Source of the DNA: Hygrocybe punicea
Taxonomy: Eukaryota; Basidiomycota; Agaricomycetes; Agaricales; Hygrophoraceae
Assembly (NCBI GenBank): GCA_963556145.1
Contig: OY744466.1
Span: forward strand, 5,243,820-5,307,819
Reading direction: 5' to 3'
DNA length: 64,000 nucleotides
The notes under the pieces are model-generated. The model was not told the origin of the DNA and made no database searches. It saw only the letters and a program-made list of their open reading frames with translations. The position numbers and the translations under genes are program-made. Positions 23,083 through 34,440 of the stretch are shown here, in pieces. The stretch's first letter is position 1. The number at the start of each line of letters is the position of its first letter.

Positions 23083-23765
23083 ATGCTGACCTTCGCTCGT
23101 CTTCATCTTCTCTTCTTTTTCGTTAGCTTTTGCCTTGTCCAAGGTGCTCCCGTTGGCCTGAACGATGACCAAGTGACCCATCTGAGGCGCCAAGTTGATT
23201 CCGTAAGCCCCCACCCACTACCTCCATCTGCAAGCATTGTTGCTGACCCAGATCGTTGGCAGTCGGATATTGTAAGGCGTAACCCTCCCAGCAAGTTAGT
23301 TCCTCTTCTTCATATTTTTGTTATCATTCAACTTGCACTCATTACCCGACTACCAGGTTAGGGCCGGCCATGCGCAAGTTCCGGGCAGTCACGAAGCTTG
23401 CCAAAGGTCCACACGTTTTCTGGAGCGGTAAAGATAGTGCTGGCAAATCTATCAAAAGCGCAGCAGAAGACCACGCTAAAAAGGTCGGCGGTAACACTCT
23501 TTACTCAAACGTCAAAGCTGCGGGGATCAAACCACCGGCGGGTCACTTAGCCAAGCCTGCTGTGAAGAAATGGTGGGAGACCGTGTCTGCCATCAAGGCG
23601 AAAGAAGCAAAGGGCAACGCACATGCCGTTTTAGGAAAAACTCTGAAAAAGGACAGTGTGTGGAATAGGATCGAGCTGCCCGCGCTCCGGAAGAACAAGA
23701 AAGTCCCTGAGGTCCATCACATTGATCCGGAGACAGGTAATACGGTGAAGAAACTGAAACCGTGA
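23083..23765 (+). CDS. Secreted ADP-ribosyl-cyclase (CD38)-like protein, candidate NAD-consuming enzyme
   Basis: Two exons, 23083-23294 and 23357-23765, joined by a 62 bp intron (GTTAGT...CTACCAG), give 206 residues with no break. Residues 1-22 form a classic signal peptide with a long hydrophobic core (LLFFFVSFCLVQG), so the product should be secreted. The mature part begins with a short linker. Its pattern matches the CD38/ADP-ribosyl cyclase fold: VFWSG (Trp93), KKWWETVS (Trp143/144) and RIELPAL (Glu177), corresponding by position to CD38 Trp125, Trp189 and Glu226. The GNAHAVLG segment before the last block also fits. CD38-like enzymes hydrolyse or cyclise NAD+; a role outside the cell would suit a toxin, effector or NAD scavenger. 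Only two to four of the animal enzyme's disulfide cysteines could exist here, and in fact the mature protein has none, so the resemblance is distant. It resembles C-terminal domains of bacterial polymorphic toxins sharing FWSG and ELPAL. The fold is inferred from motifs. Confidence 0.65.
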
Positions 23766-23799
23766 GAGGCATGACGGTGAGCATTGCAATACTCTTTCC

Positions 23800-24394
23800 C
23801 ATTTTGTTGGCTTGGATACGAGTCTGTTTTGCGTGGATAGGGAGATGGAAACTGAAAATACAGTGGTGACTTCCCGTAACATTCTTCGTTTGTCCTACCC
23901 TATTTCGAGAGCTTACAAATAGTTTTGATAATATGATCGAAAAACCAACTCAGCCTTTATGCTTCCTTACTCCTCTGCGTCATCCATGGCAATCATCACC
24001 TGTACAATGGGTCGTATGGTTATATATGAATGGTGGGTTTCCCTGTCTACTTTATTTCTTCCGTTCGAACTCTCCTTGGCCTTGCCTTCACCGCATGATA
24101 CTGTCTGTTTCGTAGGAATTTTCTGGTGGACCCACTTGTGGTAACAAGAACTGTGTCCTCACGTGCTATTTTTCTAGAGAAACATATCCTATGTATTGTG
24201 AACGAACACGACACGATCGTCCACATACAGCATCTCTACCCAGAAGACGAAATCGGCGATCACAGTAACGGCCTCATGATTTAAGTCCTACCCACCGCCC
24301 ACAGGCTATCTTTGACATTTGCCTCATCGACCGCAGTCGTTCAAAAATTGTCGGGATATCTACCGCATTTGACTCCATTAATGCCTTGCAATTG
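23800..24394. other. Gene-free stretch
   Basis: Two 60-codon frames at 23933-24144 have no recognisable features. Nothing else is supported. Confidence 0.4.
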
Positions 24395-24510
24395 TTTCAT
24401 AGTCAAATGTGCTCATAGGTCCGAATCACGAAGCTCTCATTTGTGATTTTGGAATCTCGAGAGTTATAGGCTGTCCGAGGTATTTACCACCGGTGGGTAT
24501 GAATGAGGAT
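24395..24510 (+). pseudogene. Protein kinase remnant (DFG region)
   Basis: VLIGPNHEALICDFGISRVIG is the catalytic-to-activation-loop segment of a fungal protein kinase, with the Mg-binding DFG intact. The HxDxxxxN loop expected some 10 residues upstream is unrecognisable, and no APE or later kinase motifs follow. The flanks 24160-24390 and 24520-25250 may hold further degenerate kinase sequence but cannot be aligned by eye. It is a fragment. Confidence 0.55.
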
Positions 24511-24519
24511 GCGGTTGAC

Positions 24520-25680
24520 AACGATGTCCCACCCTTTTGCCCAGAGGTCACCAGGGAAACTGCATATTGCGCCCTGGTCTTATTCCAAGTGAGTCTGGCT
24601 ACGCGCAACATTTGCAGCTCTCGAGTACAGTACATCTCCCAAAGCTCACCTTTCGTGTTCATTGGCGAGCGCTCCGAAACCCCCCCCAGTGGTTGCGCAC
24701 AAAGCTCGACTTTTACCTAAACATCGATACTACAGCCCTTGAGCATCGGACCAGCTATGGGACTTGGTCGAAACCTGTTGCCATCTGGGTCCCAAGAAGA
24801 GGCCCACCATGGGAGGTGGTGCCGGACGACCTTGGAATGACGACAGCCATGCAATTTCTGGGAGGCATCATTATGGTACCGACTGGAACGAGCGTGACCT
24901 GTCACGTCACCGTTCACTACGTCATTGATGTGATATCATGATCACGTGGAAATGTTCGCACGACATATGAACCCTCGGAAATCCCTGCGAAGACACCGTC
25001 ATGCCAGTGCCAGTGAAAACACCCTTCTCACATCCCAGCGACGTCGACATGTTCATGGTCAACGAAGACGGAGCGAGCAAGGTCTAAACATCGACATCCG
25101 CAGTGAGCTTCATATAGGACTTTACGCCCGTATTCGCACCGTGACCTTCCCCGTCCCTGTATCATGCACCATCGACCTCAATTCAGGACGTTGCTCTCGG
25201 AGTTGCCCGACTTCGCTTCTTAGTTTTCGCCACCATCGGAAGCTCATCTATTGAAAGGTAGGAGAATCTTGGATCATGGTCAGCAGGTACGTCTATATCA
25301 TTAGGCTTACGTTCCTGTCATTCGATGCTCCATCATTCAAGTTGTCAAGTCTAGAAGCAGATCGGAGTCCCCCGAATTCGCAACCTGGTTGACTCCGTTT
25401 CCTCTCCTAAATGTCGTATAGTATACGCACTTGAAGACAAGAAGGGGTTGATTAATGTTGATTGCCGAATAACTGAGCATCAGCAAGTGTTTTCATTGGC
25501 TGATTGAACTTGACACTGATAACATTGATCAGTTGCGTTCGCCGGAGACATTTCTCCTCCGACGTCTTGTTCTCGACTTACATGAATGAGATGTCATACC
25601 CTGGCAAGGAGGCATTGCCACGGTCGTTACGTGGTATTTAAGTGAGATGACTAGTCGATAAAATTCAACTCAATCATACT
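24520..25680. other. Gene-free stretch, possible kinase gene debris
   Basis: Several 60-130 codon frames (for example 24537-24941) lack known motifs. The last 60 bp before 25689, with GTATTTAAGTGAG at about 25632, may be the core promoter of the amine oxidase gene. Confidence 0.35.
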
Positions 25681-25688
25681 CCCCAACC

Positions 25689-27229
25689 ATGTTTACCCCA
25701 ATCCCGTACCACGTCCATGCTCATCATGCGAGGAACCTCATCGAGGCCCGTCATAAGAAACGCAAGGCTCGATTACCTCATTCACATGTTCGCCTTCTCG
25801 ATGGTCTGAATCATGGCATCCCACTCCATGTCAAACGCCCCAAAGTCCCCGAAGACAAGAGTATCTTCCCAGTCGGAATTCTTGGCGCGGGTCCCGGTGG
25901 TCTTTATACTGCCCTGATTCTCGACTCCCTAAAGATCCCATATGAAATTCTGGAGGCTTCGGATCGCACGGGTGGTCGCCTCTTTACCTATCATTTCTCA
26001 ACGGAACAATTCGATTACTACGTAAGTTGTTCTTTCCTCAAAGGTGTCTACCATAATCGCTCTCAGCGGTCTCCAATACTTATGCCCCATGACCCTTGGC
26101 ACTCTGTTTCTCGTTAATGCTAACACTATCTCTATTAGGATGTTGGCGCAATGCGATTTCCCGATATCCCCTTGATGAAGAGGCTTTTCAACTTATTTAC
26201 GTATCCGCCTCTGAACACGGGAACCAAGCCGCTTGCCCAACAACTAATCAAGTATTACTTCACCACCAAAAAAGTCCCAGACAATGGCTTCCTTTATTAC
26301 AATGGCGCGCGCGAGAGAAACGTTGATGGCGTCTTCATCCCCGATCCGTTCAAAGCTGCCGAGGTCATCGAAGATACGGATCCATACCCATATATCAACG
26401 CTGGCGTCAAAGCAATTACCAACGACGTCTATCAGCCGTTTGTTACGGCACTCGAACAGGACTTGGCCAACAACACCAAGACGGGATGGGAATTTATGAT
26501 GACGTACGACGACTACTCTACCCGTGCTTACATGTCACTTGCATACAAGCCATCTCCGACCCTCAAGATTCCTCTAGTCCACCTGCCGACTGATGTAGTC
26601 AACTGGTGCGAGACTTTTGACAAATCCACTGGTTGGTATGATCGGTATGTAATGGTTTCCTACTCCTTAGCGCTCATCACTCAATTTTTTTTGGCCAGAG
26701 CTCTCGCAGAAACTATCTTGGAAGCCATGGCTTTTGGTGCTGGATCCCCGAGGTGTTTTTTTTTTTTTTCCTGAATTGGGCTTTTTTTTTTTTCTGTCTT
26801 TCTCCACAACAATTAGGTGCATATGCGTTCTTTGGCCCCGGAAAATTCGAGGACCTCTACGACAGCCTAACAGTCCCAGCCGGTAACCTTTACTTTGCTG
26901 GAGAGGCCCTCAGCGCACGTCACGCGTAAGTAAATCATCGAGTCTCCTGACTATAAAAATAAAATAAAAAATATTTTCCCTCTCGACACACTTGCAGATG
27001 GGTGGTGGGTGCGCTAGATAGTGCGTGGCAAGCGGTGAATCAGTACCTCCAAATCAACAACAAGGGATTACTCGCGGAGTTCTACGCATTGTGGGGAACC
27101 AACCCGGACTGGATCAAGTCGACGAGCACTTACCGTCCTGGCCACGGACCTGTCGACCCCCGCGATGATCTCCTCCTTGAGCATCTTGTGCACCATCGCC
27201 CTGAGCTTTTTGAGCTGTCGGCTTTTTGA
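25689..27229 (+). pseudogene. FAD-dependent amine oxidase (L-amino-acid-oxidase type) with internal deletion
   Basis: Exon 1 from ATG 25689 carries the Rossmann FAD-binding motif GILGAGPGGLYTALILDSL (about residue 63 on) and the ILEASDRTGGRLFTY strand, typical of flavin amine oxidases. After an intron, exon 2 begins DVGAMRFPDIPLMKRLF and runs to WCETFDKSTGWYDR. After a third intron comes ALAETILEAMAFG, and then a T-rich junction (26755-26792). The reading resumes with GAYAFFGPGKFEDLY, LYFAGEALSARHA and, after one more intron, WVVGALDSAWQAVNQYL to the stop at 27229. The missing block (roughly 200 residues in relatives, including much of the substrate domain) is replaced by about 70 bp, so this copy is an internal-deletion pseudogene. 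Intact relatives oxidatively deaminate amino acids, releasing ammonia, H2O2 and a keto acid. Confidence 0.75.
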
Positions 27230-27417
27230 TTTTTTTTTTGAGGTGTCGAAGTTTTTTCTGCATCGATTTGCCGTCCGAGTCGAAGGTGTTTTTTTTTGAA
27301 GTGTTACAAATTATCACAAATTCTCACATAATGTACTTGTATCTCGTAGTTTGTATCGAGCTCAGCTGTAATCCATTGATGTCGCCCAACAGTCATTGCA
27401 TATCGATGGCGGGTACG

Positions 27418-27462
27418 GCGCCAGTACTCCTCCACGTTCTGTGAGTTCAATCCCGGCATCGG
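27418..27462 (+). repeat. Short dispersed repeat, copy 1
   Basis: About 45 bp, GCGCCAGTACTCCTCCACGTTCTGTGAG..CAATCCCGGCAT in outline, recurs at 30032-30074. Both copies lie next to decayed genes and may be ends of one element. Confidence 0.45.
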
Positions 27463-27524
27463 GTGTCGCATGTCACATGATGTGGTATCTTGAACGTCAT
27501 ACTTTGGCACACATGGTTCACCTC

Positions 27525-28795
27525 TCCGATGCCAGAACAACATGCTCATTCGCCCTAAACTGGAAGAACTCGCCAGCTTTGGCGAGCCCGATTTCGTCGT
27601 CTATTATGCAGGTCAATTCCCCGCCATGATCCACTTCACAAATAATGGCATCGCATGAGCTCCACCACATCCCAACTTCAAACGCATGGAGATGGTCATA
27701 TCCTACCGAATATGTGGGCGAGATGGTGAAGACGACCGAAGTTCTCTGTAATGGTATGCTGTACTGTCACCTGTCTCACCTTTTTCTGCACCAGCACTAA
27801 CCTCCAGCCTATCAAATTTGGCCAGCTCTTGTTGCATTCCTCCGCAAACGTTGGGAATGGAAGACGAACATGACGTTAACCTCGTCTTAAGATCTTCGGG
27901 CTCTCTGGCACTGGCAAGACGACCCTCTCTGCTGACCCCCCCGCCGCTTGCTCTTTGGCGACGACGAGCACGTGTGTGGTCTGACACTGGCACTAGCGTG
28001 CCCATTGCCCAACATCGAGGGTGGGTGGGTCGGTGTTACGCCAAATGCATCAACCGATCCCGGGAGAAGGATCCTCGAGCCTGAGAACGTCGTGCCCAAC
28101 CCACTTTCGCCTGTACCCGGACTACAACGACATTTGGAATTACAGAGAACAACGTGCTGTGGGTACCCACCGTCGAGTACATCCGAGCAACATTATCACT
28201 GGCATCATGATGCTCACGTGTGGCGCCTTTGGCGTGCTGCATAAGCAAGCTCACGCCCCCGCAGGGGTTTCCTCGCCGCACCTTTTTATTATTGTTATTG
28301 TTAGAAAGCGTTCTCAATCGTTTACAGAAAAACTCCTGGGAAACATTTTCCGCATGGCTAGCCCCCTTCATTATCCTCCACGTCAGTCACATCCCCCCAC
28401 CCTACTAACACCCCAATCACCACATCCTGCTCGGACGCTACGCTGAGATGCTCGCAGGCCGCACAACGTTGGCTGCTGGCTCATGAACATGGGATGGACA
28501 GGTGGGAAGTACGGAACTGGGCGAGGCCGACAATGCCCCATTGCATTTTTACCGACGCATCGTTGATGCGGTGGTTCTCTGACGAGCTGGCCAAGGAGAG
28601 ACATTTGAGCCGTCTGGTCTGGTGATCCCGACAGCGAGCTGTCGAACCCACGGCTTGCATGGGCGAACGGGGAGATGTTTGAGAGGGAGGTGCGGAGGCT
28701 TGCGGGGATGTTCCAGAAGGCGTTTGCAATTGTATGAGAAGGATGTAAGTGAAGCTGTGAGGATGGCAGGGCCGTGTTTCACGTAGGGAGTAGAT
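27525..28795 (+). pseudogene. Phosphoenolpyruvate carboxykinase (ATP) pseudogene
   Basis: Pieces of PEPCK appear in the right order but in changing frames. They are MLIRPKLEELASFGEPDFVV (27540), TNFKRMEMVI and EYVGEMVKTTEVL (27680), the P-loop GLSGTGKTTLSAD (from 27896), LLFGDDEHVW (27952), CYAKCINRSREKDPRA (28032), ENVVPNP..., MMLTCGAFGVL (28207), ETFSAWLAPFIILH (28345), RYAEMLA (28437), RRIVDAV (28553) and EVRRLAGMFQKAF (28688). Introns, stops and frame changes between them, and loss of several active-site blocks, make it clearly inactive. PEPCK catalyses the ATP-dependent conversion of oxaloacetate to phosphoenolpyruvate in gluconeogenesis. A fungus would be expected to hold an intact copy elsewhere. 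It lies directly downstream of the amine oxidase pseudogene. Confidence 0.8.
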
Positions 28796-28799
28796 TTCA

Positions 28800-30140
28800 C
28801 TCCAGGTGTCGTTTCCCGCCGCCCCACATTGGTCCCCTTTCCCTCTTTCCCCTTCAAATCAAGTGTTTTTGGAGTCTTCCAGGCCGATTTTTCTCAACAA
28901 TGTGTACCTTATTATTACATTGCCGGGTTTTGCACAATTTCTTTTGTGCATATATAGAGCTTATTTTTTCAACGGCAAGGAGTGGTGATAATGAGCTGTG
29001 ATGGACGTTTGCGTGAGGGTTATATATAATAACGCGTTAACGGAATCAAGAAAATAAGTCATTTAACAATAGATTTCGGACTACCGCCGCGGCGAACGGC
29101 ATATGCCATCGCTCACCTCCCAGCCCCCGCAGCACCTTGAGAAGTAGTCAATGTTCTGGGGTTGAAGTGGACACTGATTATGATCGGTTCAGTGAAAAAT
29201 GCTATGGAAACAATCATGGTATTTTGACTTGCCGAATGAACGTCCTGGTTGTACCTTGCCTCCTTCGCCCCGTTCCAGCTCATGTGGCAGCAAAATTTCG
29301 TCCGAGTCATTTCCTTGTCTTCTCCAAGTTCTCTGCACTCGCATAACTGCACGTCTGTATATGTGTGGAATCTTGGGGGTTTGGGTTTTTTGGGTTTTTT
29401 GGGTTTTTTTTTTTTTTTGCCAGCGACACTCCTGGAAAGTGTGTTAGAGGCGGACAGCGATAAGGAGAAGGTTTCCGCACAACATGCTCCCAAAGGCAAG
29501 AGTGGCAAAGACGATAGTTATGGTGTGGAAAAGTTTCATGCTTCCGAGTCCCTGTAGGGAGTTGCAGTGAACCCCCCCCCATCGAATGCACTGACCTTTA
29601 TATACGGACGCAAATTTGAGATATCAACTGTGACATTAATATTTCAGGGATAATCCTTTGGGCGATGCAGTTATGCAGTGTGTTTTGGACAGCATTCAAG
29701 TTTGAATTAGAGAAACCGCATTACTGTTAGAGGGGTTGAAATATTAACGATTATCAGAGATGATCACGCCAATCAGGGTGCCGAGCTGCTTAGTATTTCA
29801 AGTTGATGGGAATATTTTGATGGGAATATTTGAAGCTGTGTATAACTTGATGATTGAGAGCAAATTGCAAGTTTCAATTAAATGATAGAGACACCTTTGT
29901 TTTCCCAAGAGCCGAGGGAGAAAGCGGGAGAATTACGGTTCTACCAGCATTTATTGCAGTATTCGCCAACAAGGTTACAAAGGGACAAAGACGCGGACAC
30001 ACTGGCATGGGGTCATTGAATTATCAAGTCCACAGTACTAGCCGCGTTCTGTGAGTGCAATCCCGGCATGAAATGTGTCAGTGACTGTTGGGAGACATCA
30101 ATGAATAGACCTAAGACTTGATGATAAACATACAAGTGTT
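28800..30140. other. Gene-free stretch
   Basis: Contains homopolymer runs (T17 near 29406) and three TTGGGTTTTT repeats at 29380-29410. Open frames on either strand are short and unrecognised. The second copy of the 45 bp dispersed repeat is at 30032-30074. Confidence 0.4.
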
Positions 30141-30149
30141 TCGTTGGTC

Positions 30150-30593
30150 TCATTTTGCCTTTTCTTCCACCCGCTTTGCCACCACCGATGAGGTTGCTCG
30201 ATCGGCTGACCCAAGAACGACAGTGGTCAAAAATACGGCCAAAGTGCTCCCGCCGAAACCAACCAAGACGCCGGTGATGCACGCCACGCCCAAGAAGACA
30301 TAGACGGGGTAAAGGGCGTCGAGGACGTAGAGAGCGACCGTGTATGGGGTAACGACAAGTAGATCGAAAGCGACTTGAGAAAAGACAACGAAAGGGGAGA
30401 TTGCGTAGAGGATTATAGACAGCGGAAAGACCAGAAGAATGAGGTAGGAGAGCTTTGAGAGGAATGCGACGAGTCCTGAGGCGATGGCTGGTATACTTGA
30501 AAGGAAGAAAGATGCAGATTTGGAGATAAGAGGAAGGAGTTGGCTTATTGGCGCTTCAGAAGTCCCAGTTGCAGCTCCATTTGCAGTCGACAT
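30150..30593 (-). CDS. Small multi-pass membrane protein, conserved in fungi, function unknown
   Basis: A single 147-residue frame with an ATG start. After about 25 polar residues come four hydrophobic segments, approximately residues 27-47, 49-69, 75-93 and 98-128, including the LYPVYVFLGVACITGVLVGFGG stretch, which I recall as a conserved motif of uncharacterised fungal membrane proteins. The C-terminus is short and charged (KRVEEKAK). No signal peptide is distinguishable from the first membrane segment. It is intronless and undamaged, unlike most neighbours, which argues for a working gene. Location is inferred to be an internal membrane; no substrate can be proposed. Confidence 0.65.
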   Translation of the reverse strand: MSTANGAATGTSEAPISQLLPLISKSASFFLSSIPAIASGLVAFLSKLSYLILLVFPLSIILYAISPFVVFSQVAFDLLVVTPYTVALYVLDALYPVYVFLGVACITGVLVGFGGSTLAVFLTTVVLGSADRATSSVVAKRVEEKAK

Positions 30594-30599
30594 GATTGT

Positions 30600-31310
30600 T
30601 TGGGATCACAAGCTCGTGCGGAAGCCCGAAGCAATTTTGCTATCATACTTTTAATCGACATTTGTTATCGATTCGTCGTCGGACACTCTCATCCTCCATG
30701 CACTACATATCTCTTTCTTGACGCGTACGTTTATCCCCATCCGCCTCCCCGCGCGTAAAATTCCTTTACATAAACTCCATACTTGGTACCGCGCTTTACG
30801 AATGGATACTGTGTTTTGTTGTTGACCCGTGTGTGATCAGTGAGCTAATGTTGGATGCCTAGGTAACGGTTGAGTTGAGCATTTGAGCTATCGACGCAGA
30901 GCGGTAGGTAGTTCACCTCGAGACTTCGTTTGCGGTGCACATCGCCTAGCGATGAAACCGAATGAAGACATGTAATCAAATAAGGCCTGGAGGTTGGGGT
31001 CACTAGCGAGCATTGCGAAAAGATGAGACGGAAGAAAGAAACGAACTTGAACGGCGATCCAACGAGCAAGACACGCGCATGCACCAACGACAGTGAGAAC
31101 ATTACCGGGAGTCAAGAAACAAGAGCAAGGACAGTTGGGAATGGTGAAGAAATGCAGTTAGGGACGTGGGATGGGGGACGATTCACAACAAACGAGAACT
31201 AAGAGAGGGGCATAGTGGAGGTGGAGAAGAAGACGCTGGCTTCGACGTTCGTCAGCTATGTGTACGAAAGCATGAGGCGGAAGAGAGAGACGAACCGTTA
31301 ATGTTGTTCT
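30600..31310. other. Intergenic stretch
   Basis: A 75-codon minus frame (30888-31115) without an ATG start looks protein-like (ASDPNLQALFDYMSSFGFIA) and could be a stray exon, but I found no partner exon. Otherwise nothing is supported. It contains the upstream region of the 30150-30593 gene and the downstream region of the 31316-33029 gene. Confidence 0.35.
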
Positions 31311-31315
31311 CAAGC

Positions 31316-33029
31316 TCACCAGGTGGGACGGTAGAAGTCGGCGTACTTGAACCGCTTCTTGATCTGGTCCAGGAGATACCAGCCAGGGGTACAGTACGTA
31401 ACATGATTGCTGGTTGAGCCACCTTTGTTCTGTCCAGAGTGGAGTTGGCCAACGATGCGAGCTTTACCGTTCGTCATGTGCCAGACGAGGGAACCCGAAT
31501 CTCCTTTAGCGGAGAAGACTTCGGCAGTCTTGTCGCCCGAGTTGTAGATACCTAGCTCGACGGACTCGATGCCGACTTCGTTCTGAGTGAATGAAACTAA
31601 GCCGGCGTAGCGTCCGACGGTGAGGTCGGTAGTGCTGCCGTCTTTGCCGACCATAAGGCAGCGCTGGCCTTCGCTGTCGATCTCTGCAGGGTGGGCGAGG
31701 TCCTCCTTCGTGGCGCAGCCCTCGATCCGGAGCTTCCTCTCTTCGGGTAACTTGAACGTGGTCGGACCACCACCGCGAGGATAGAACATGTTTATAAGGT
31801 CTTGAAGAGCGTACTTGGATCCTGAATAAAGGTTGTTTTTGTTAGATGAGGTAAATAAGATTAAGTGGAAACGCACCGAGATCAACGACGTTGCCCTCGA
31901 ACTCATCCCTGACCTTCTCCTCAGCAGCTAAGAAAGCAGCCCAGTCCGAGGTATATAGTGTGCCGCCTTCGACGTCGACCGAGATGGCTGCAGCATATTG
32001 AACGTGGCCGATGTTGCGTTGGAGCTTGATGTTCGACCATAATTTCGTGACGTCGTTGTGGAGGGCCTCGAGATCGACAATAGCTTCGGTCTCGTTTACC
32101 AATTGGCGTTGCTTCGCCCTGATTGCTCTCGCGTTCTCTGTGTCCTGCCTCTCCTTCGCCCGGAGTTTGACGATATCTCGGGCCCAAAGGTCAGCGAGAA
32201 TGCCACGATCAGCAATGGCCTTGGTGATCTCGTCGAGGCCGCGCTGGAATCGATGCATTCCGCATACTCGAACGCGGTCCATGGGTGCGCCACCTATGTG
32301 CTCGTAATCGACAGTGGTTTTCTTGCGCAGGACGTGGCAGTTACTGACACCGTAAACCTTGTTGCTGGGGTTGCCATCCTTGTCTTTGCTCTCGTGGAAC
32401 CAGAGCGTAAGAGTGCCCTGGGAATCATCCTCCTCCATTTCTTCGGTAGCAAGGGGAATGCCAAGAAGAGCCGTAAGGAAGCGACGGGCATAATGGGTGG
32501 CATTGCTGCTGTCGACATGGCGCATAAGGGGGGGACCTGCAAGCCTCTGTGGGACCGCCTCGCGCCATTCCACAACAACACCCTCGACTCCGTTCTTCAG
32601 CAGGAGGGCAAGGATCTCTCCGGAGACCTCGTGGGCAGTATCGGCGGAGGTAGAACCCGGAGCGACGCCGACCCATATGACGACGGGACCGAGACTCCCC
32701 ATTTCCTCCTCTCCCAGCGGTGCGTGGGTGAAGAAGCGGGCAGGGTCGACAGACGACCAGTCGATCTTCTGAGCCTTGATCAGGTCAAGAATCTGGGGAC
32801 CGACAGTCTCCCAGACAGCATTGAGCGGGGTGTCGAAGACTCCACGGAGCGACTTGACGGGGATGTGGGCGTATCTGCCGATGGGCTTCGGGAAGCGCGT
32901 AGTGATGAAGTCCGAACGGTAGACGAGGTCCGGGTGGTCGCCGTCCCCGGTGATGCCGTTATAATACGACGTTCTCTCGTACTCGTCAGGGCTGTGCACG
33001 GAGACAGGGGTGGAGAGATTGGATGCCAT
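31316..33029 (-). CDS. Trypsin-like (GDSGS) serine-protease-fold protein, Agaricomycete family
   Basis: Two exons (33029-31877 and 31821-31316) with one 55 bp intron (GTGCGT...ATTCAG) encode 552 residues with no defects. The catalytic triad of a chymotrypsin-fold protease is suggested by SNCHVL (His232), SDWAAF (Asp362) and KGDSGSLVW (Ser493), the last within the standard GDSGS motif. A Lys/Glu-rich, probably coiled-coil insertion (about residues 265-330) separates the His and Asp blocks. The first 200 residues form a separate region with no membrane segment. There is no signal peptide, so the protein is probably intracellular. The family is known to me only as multi-copy hypothetical proteins in mushroom genomes; proteolytic activity is an inference from the triad. 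It is the least damaged large gene in the window. Confidence 0.8.
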
Positions 33030-34440
33030 AGTAGTCGTCGCTTAGATTCTGGAACAGGAGTCCATGATTTTCATGATTTTTAAATATTTTATTTACTAGG
33101 GGTCGACAAGTGGCCCTTGCTTGTTGGATCAGTTTACAATATGACACAAGGGGTTCAGTAGGAGATAAGGCGAGGGGGGTGTTGTTTCACTGCTGGGGAA
33201 GAAATGCCGTTGTCGATCCGGAGCAGGCTTTGTTTGTTTGTTGGGGGGGATATAAGGGGAAAGGGCGGGGGTGTCCATTCGGTGTGGGATCATGGCTGTC
33301 TTCGACGCTGCGGAACACGTTAGGACCCTATCTGTTTTGCAAACCTATCTGCCATCCGCCGATTTCATTGCGACCGCGGGTTGGAAGCAGGAAAGAACGG
33401 GGCAACATTGTGCTGGTCGCAAAGCCAGCGGGTAATGATTTAGTGGCTATTGTCGTGGGCAAAGTTCTTGATAACAGGTTGAATTGTGGAGTGGTAGGTG
33501 GTCACAGCGGTCGGTATGGGCCATTGAAGGCCAGGTACCAATTTACATTGGGCTGGCTGGATGACACAACATTTGCCGGAGAATATGACGAGGCATTGTC
33601 AAACGTCAAAAGAGTGCAGGCGAACAAGCGGAACTTGGTAATTGAGGAAGGTATTTCCACGAATCTGAGGTTTGGTTTGCCGGTTTTCGAGAGATGGGTA
33701 TGTTTTCTGGTGGTTTCTTAGGCCGACCCCAGCGTATACTCAATGCAGGTGTGGCCGATATCGAGGAGGGTCGAGTTTCCACTGGGGGGGGAGGAGGTGA
33801 CAGGCGGAGGGGGCTTGGACGAAGGTGAACGCGGGCGAGTCACAAAGTTAGTTGGGAGGGATGTTAATCGCAGTGAGTCCTAAATTTTATTTAGGCTCGG
33901 TCTTATATGACCTGAGCCACCAAAATCAAAATTCCACTCTGCAAGAGACCATTGGCCCCATATGGAAAATGTAACAAAGACACAATAAAAGTGTTGAATT
34001 AGAACTAGATATTTGCCTCGCCACATTAGCAACTACATTTTGATTTTATAAGGGATTTTGCCTGAGCAATCACTGCGGAAACTCCAAACTAGCCTGGACC
34101 TCTCTTGACTCTGAGAGAGGATCTAGCACGAGATAGTGGATGAGAGGAGGTATCCCCAGGGATTGGACAGGCTGATTAGTACGATAGCATGAAATCACGC
34201 TTTCATCTGAATATAAATATGATCCTGAAGTCTTGCTTGCACCAACCAGCCATAACCACACAGTATCCCGACATCCAGAGACAGCACCTGTCCTTACCCC
34301 AGCCCATCGCCTCTCCTGTGTCTGGATCATGGAGACGACTCCTTGCCTATCACAGAGCTTTTGTGCTCACTTTACCCTTAACCTTTACCCTTCACCTGCT
34401 CATGCCTGCCCAAGTCGTCTCCACGACGCGTAGTGTCAAC
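33030..34440. other. Gene-free stretch
   Basis: A 203-codon plus frame (33110-33721) covers the promoter side of the protease gene but has a composition unlike its neighbours and no motifs, so I do not call it. The part from 33880 on may hold the left edge of the Plavaka element; its terminus could not be identified. Confidence 0.35.

Noticed and set aside
33110..33721. 203-codon plus-strand frame upstream of the protease gene
   Set aside because: No motif, no splice-supported extension and non-ATG-rich composition; it more likely overlaps promoter sequence.
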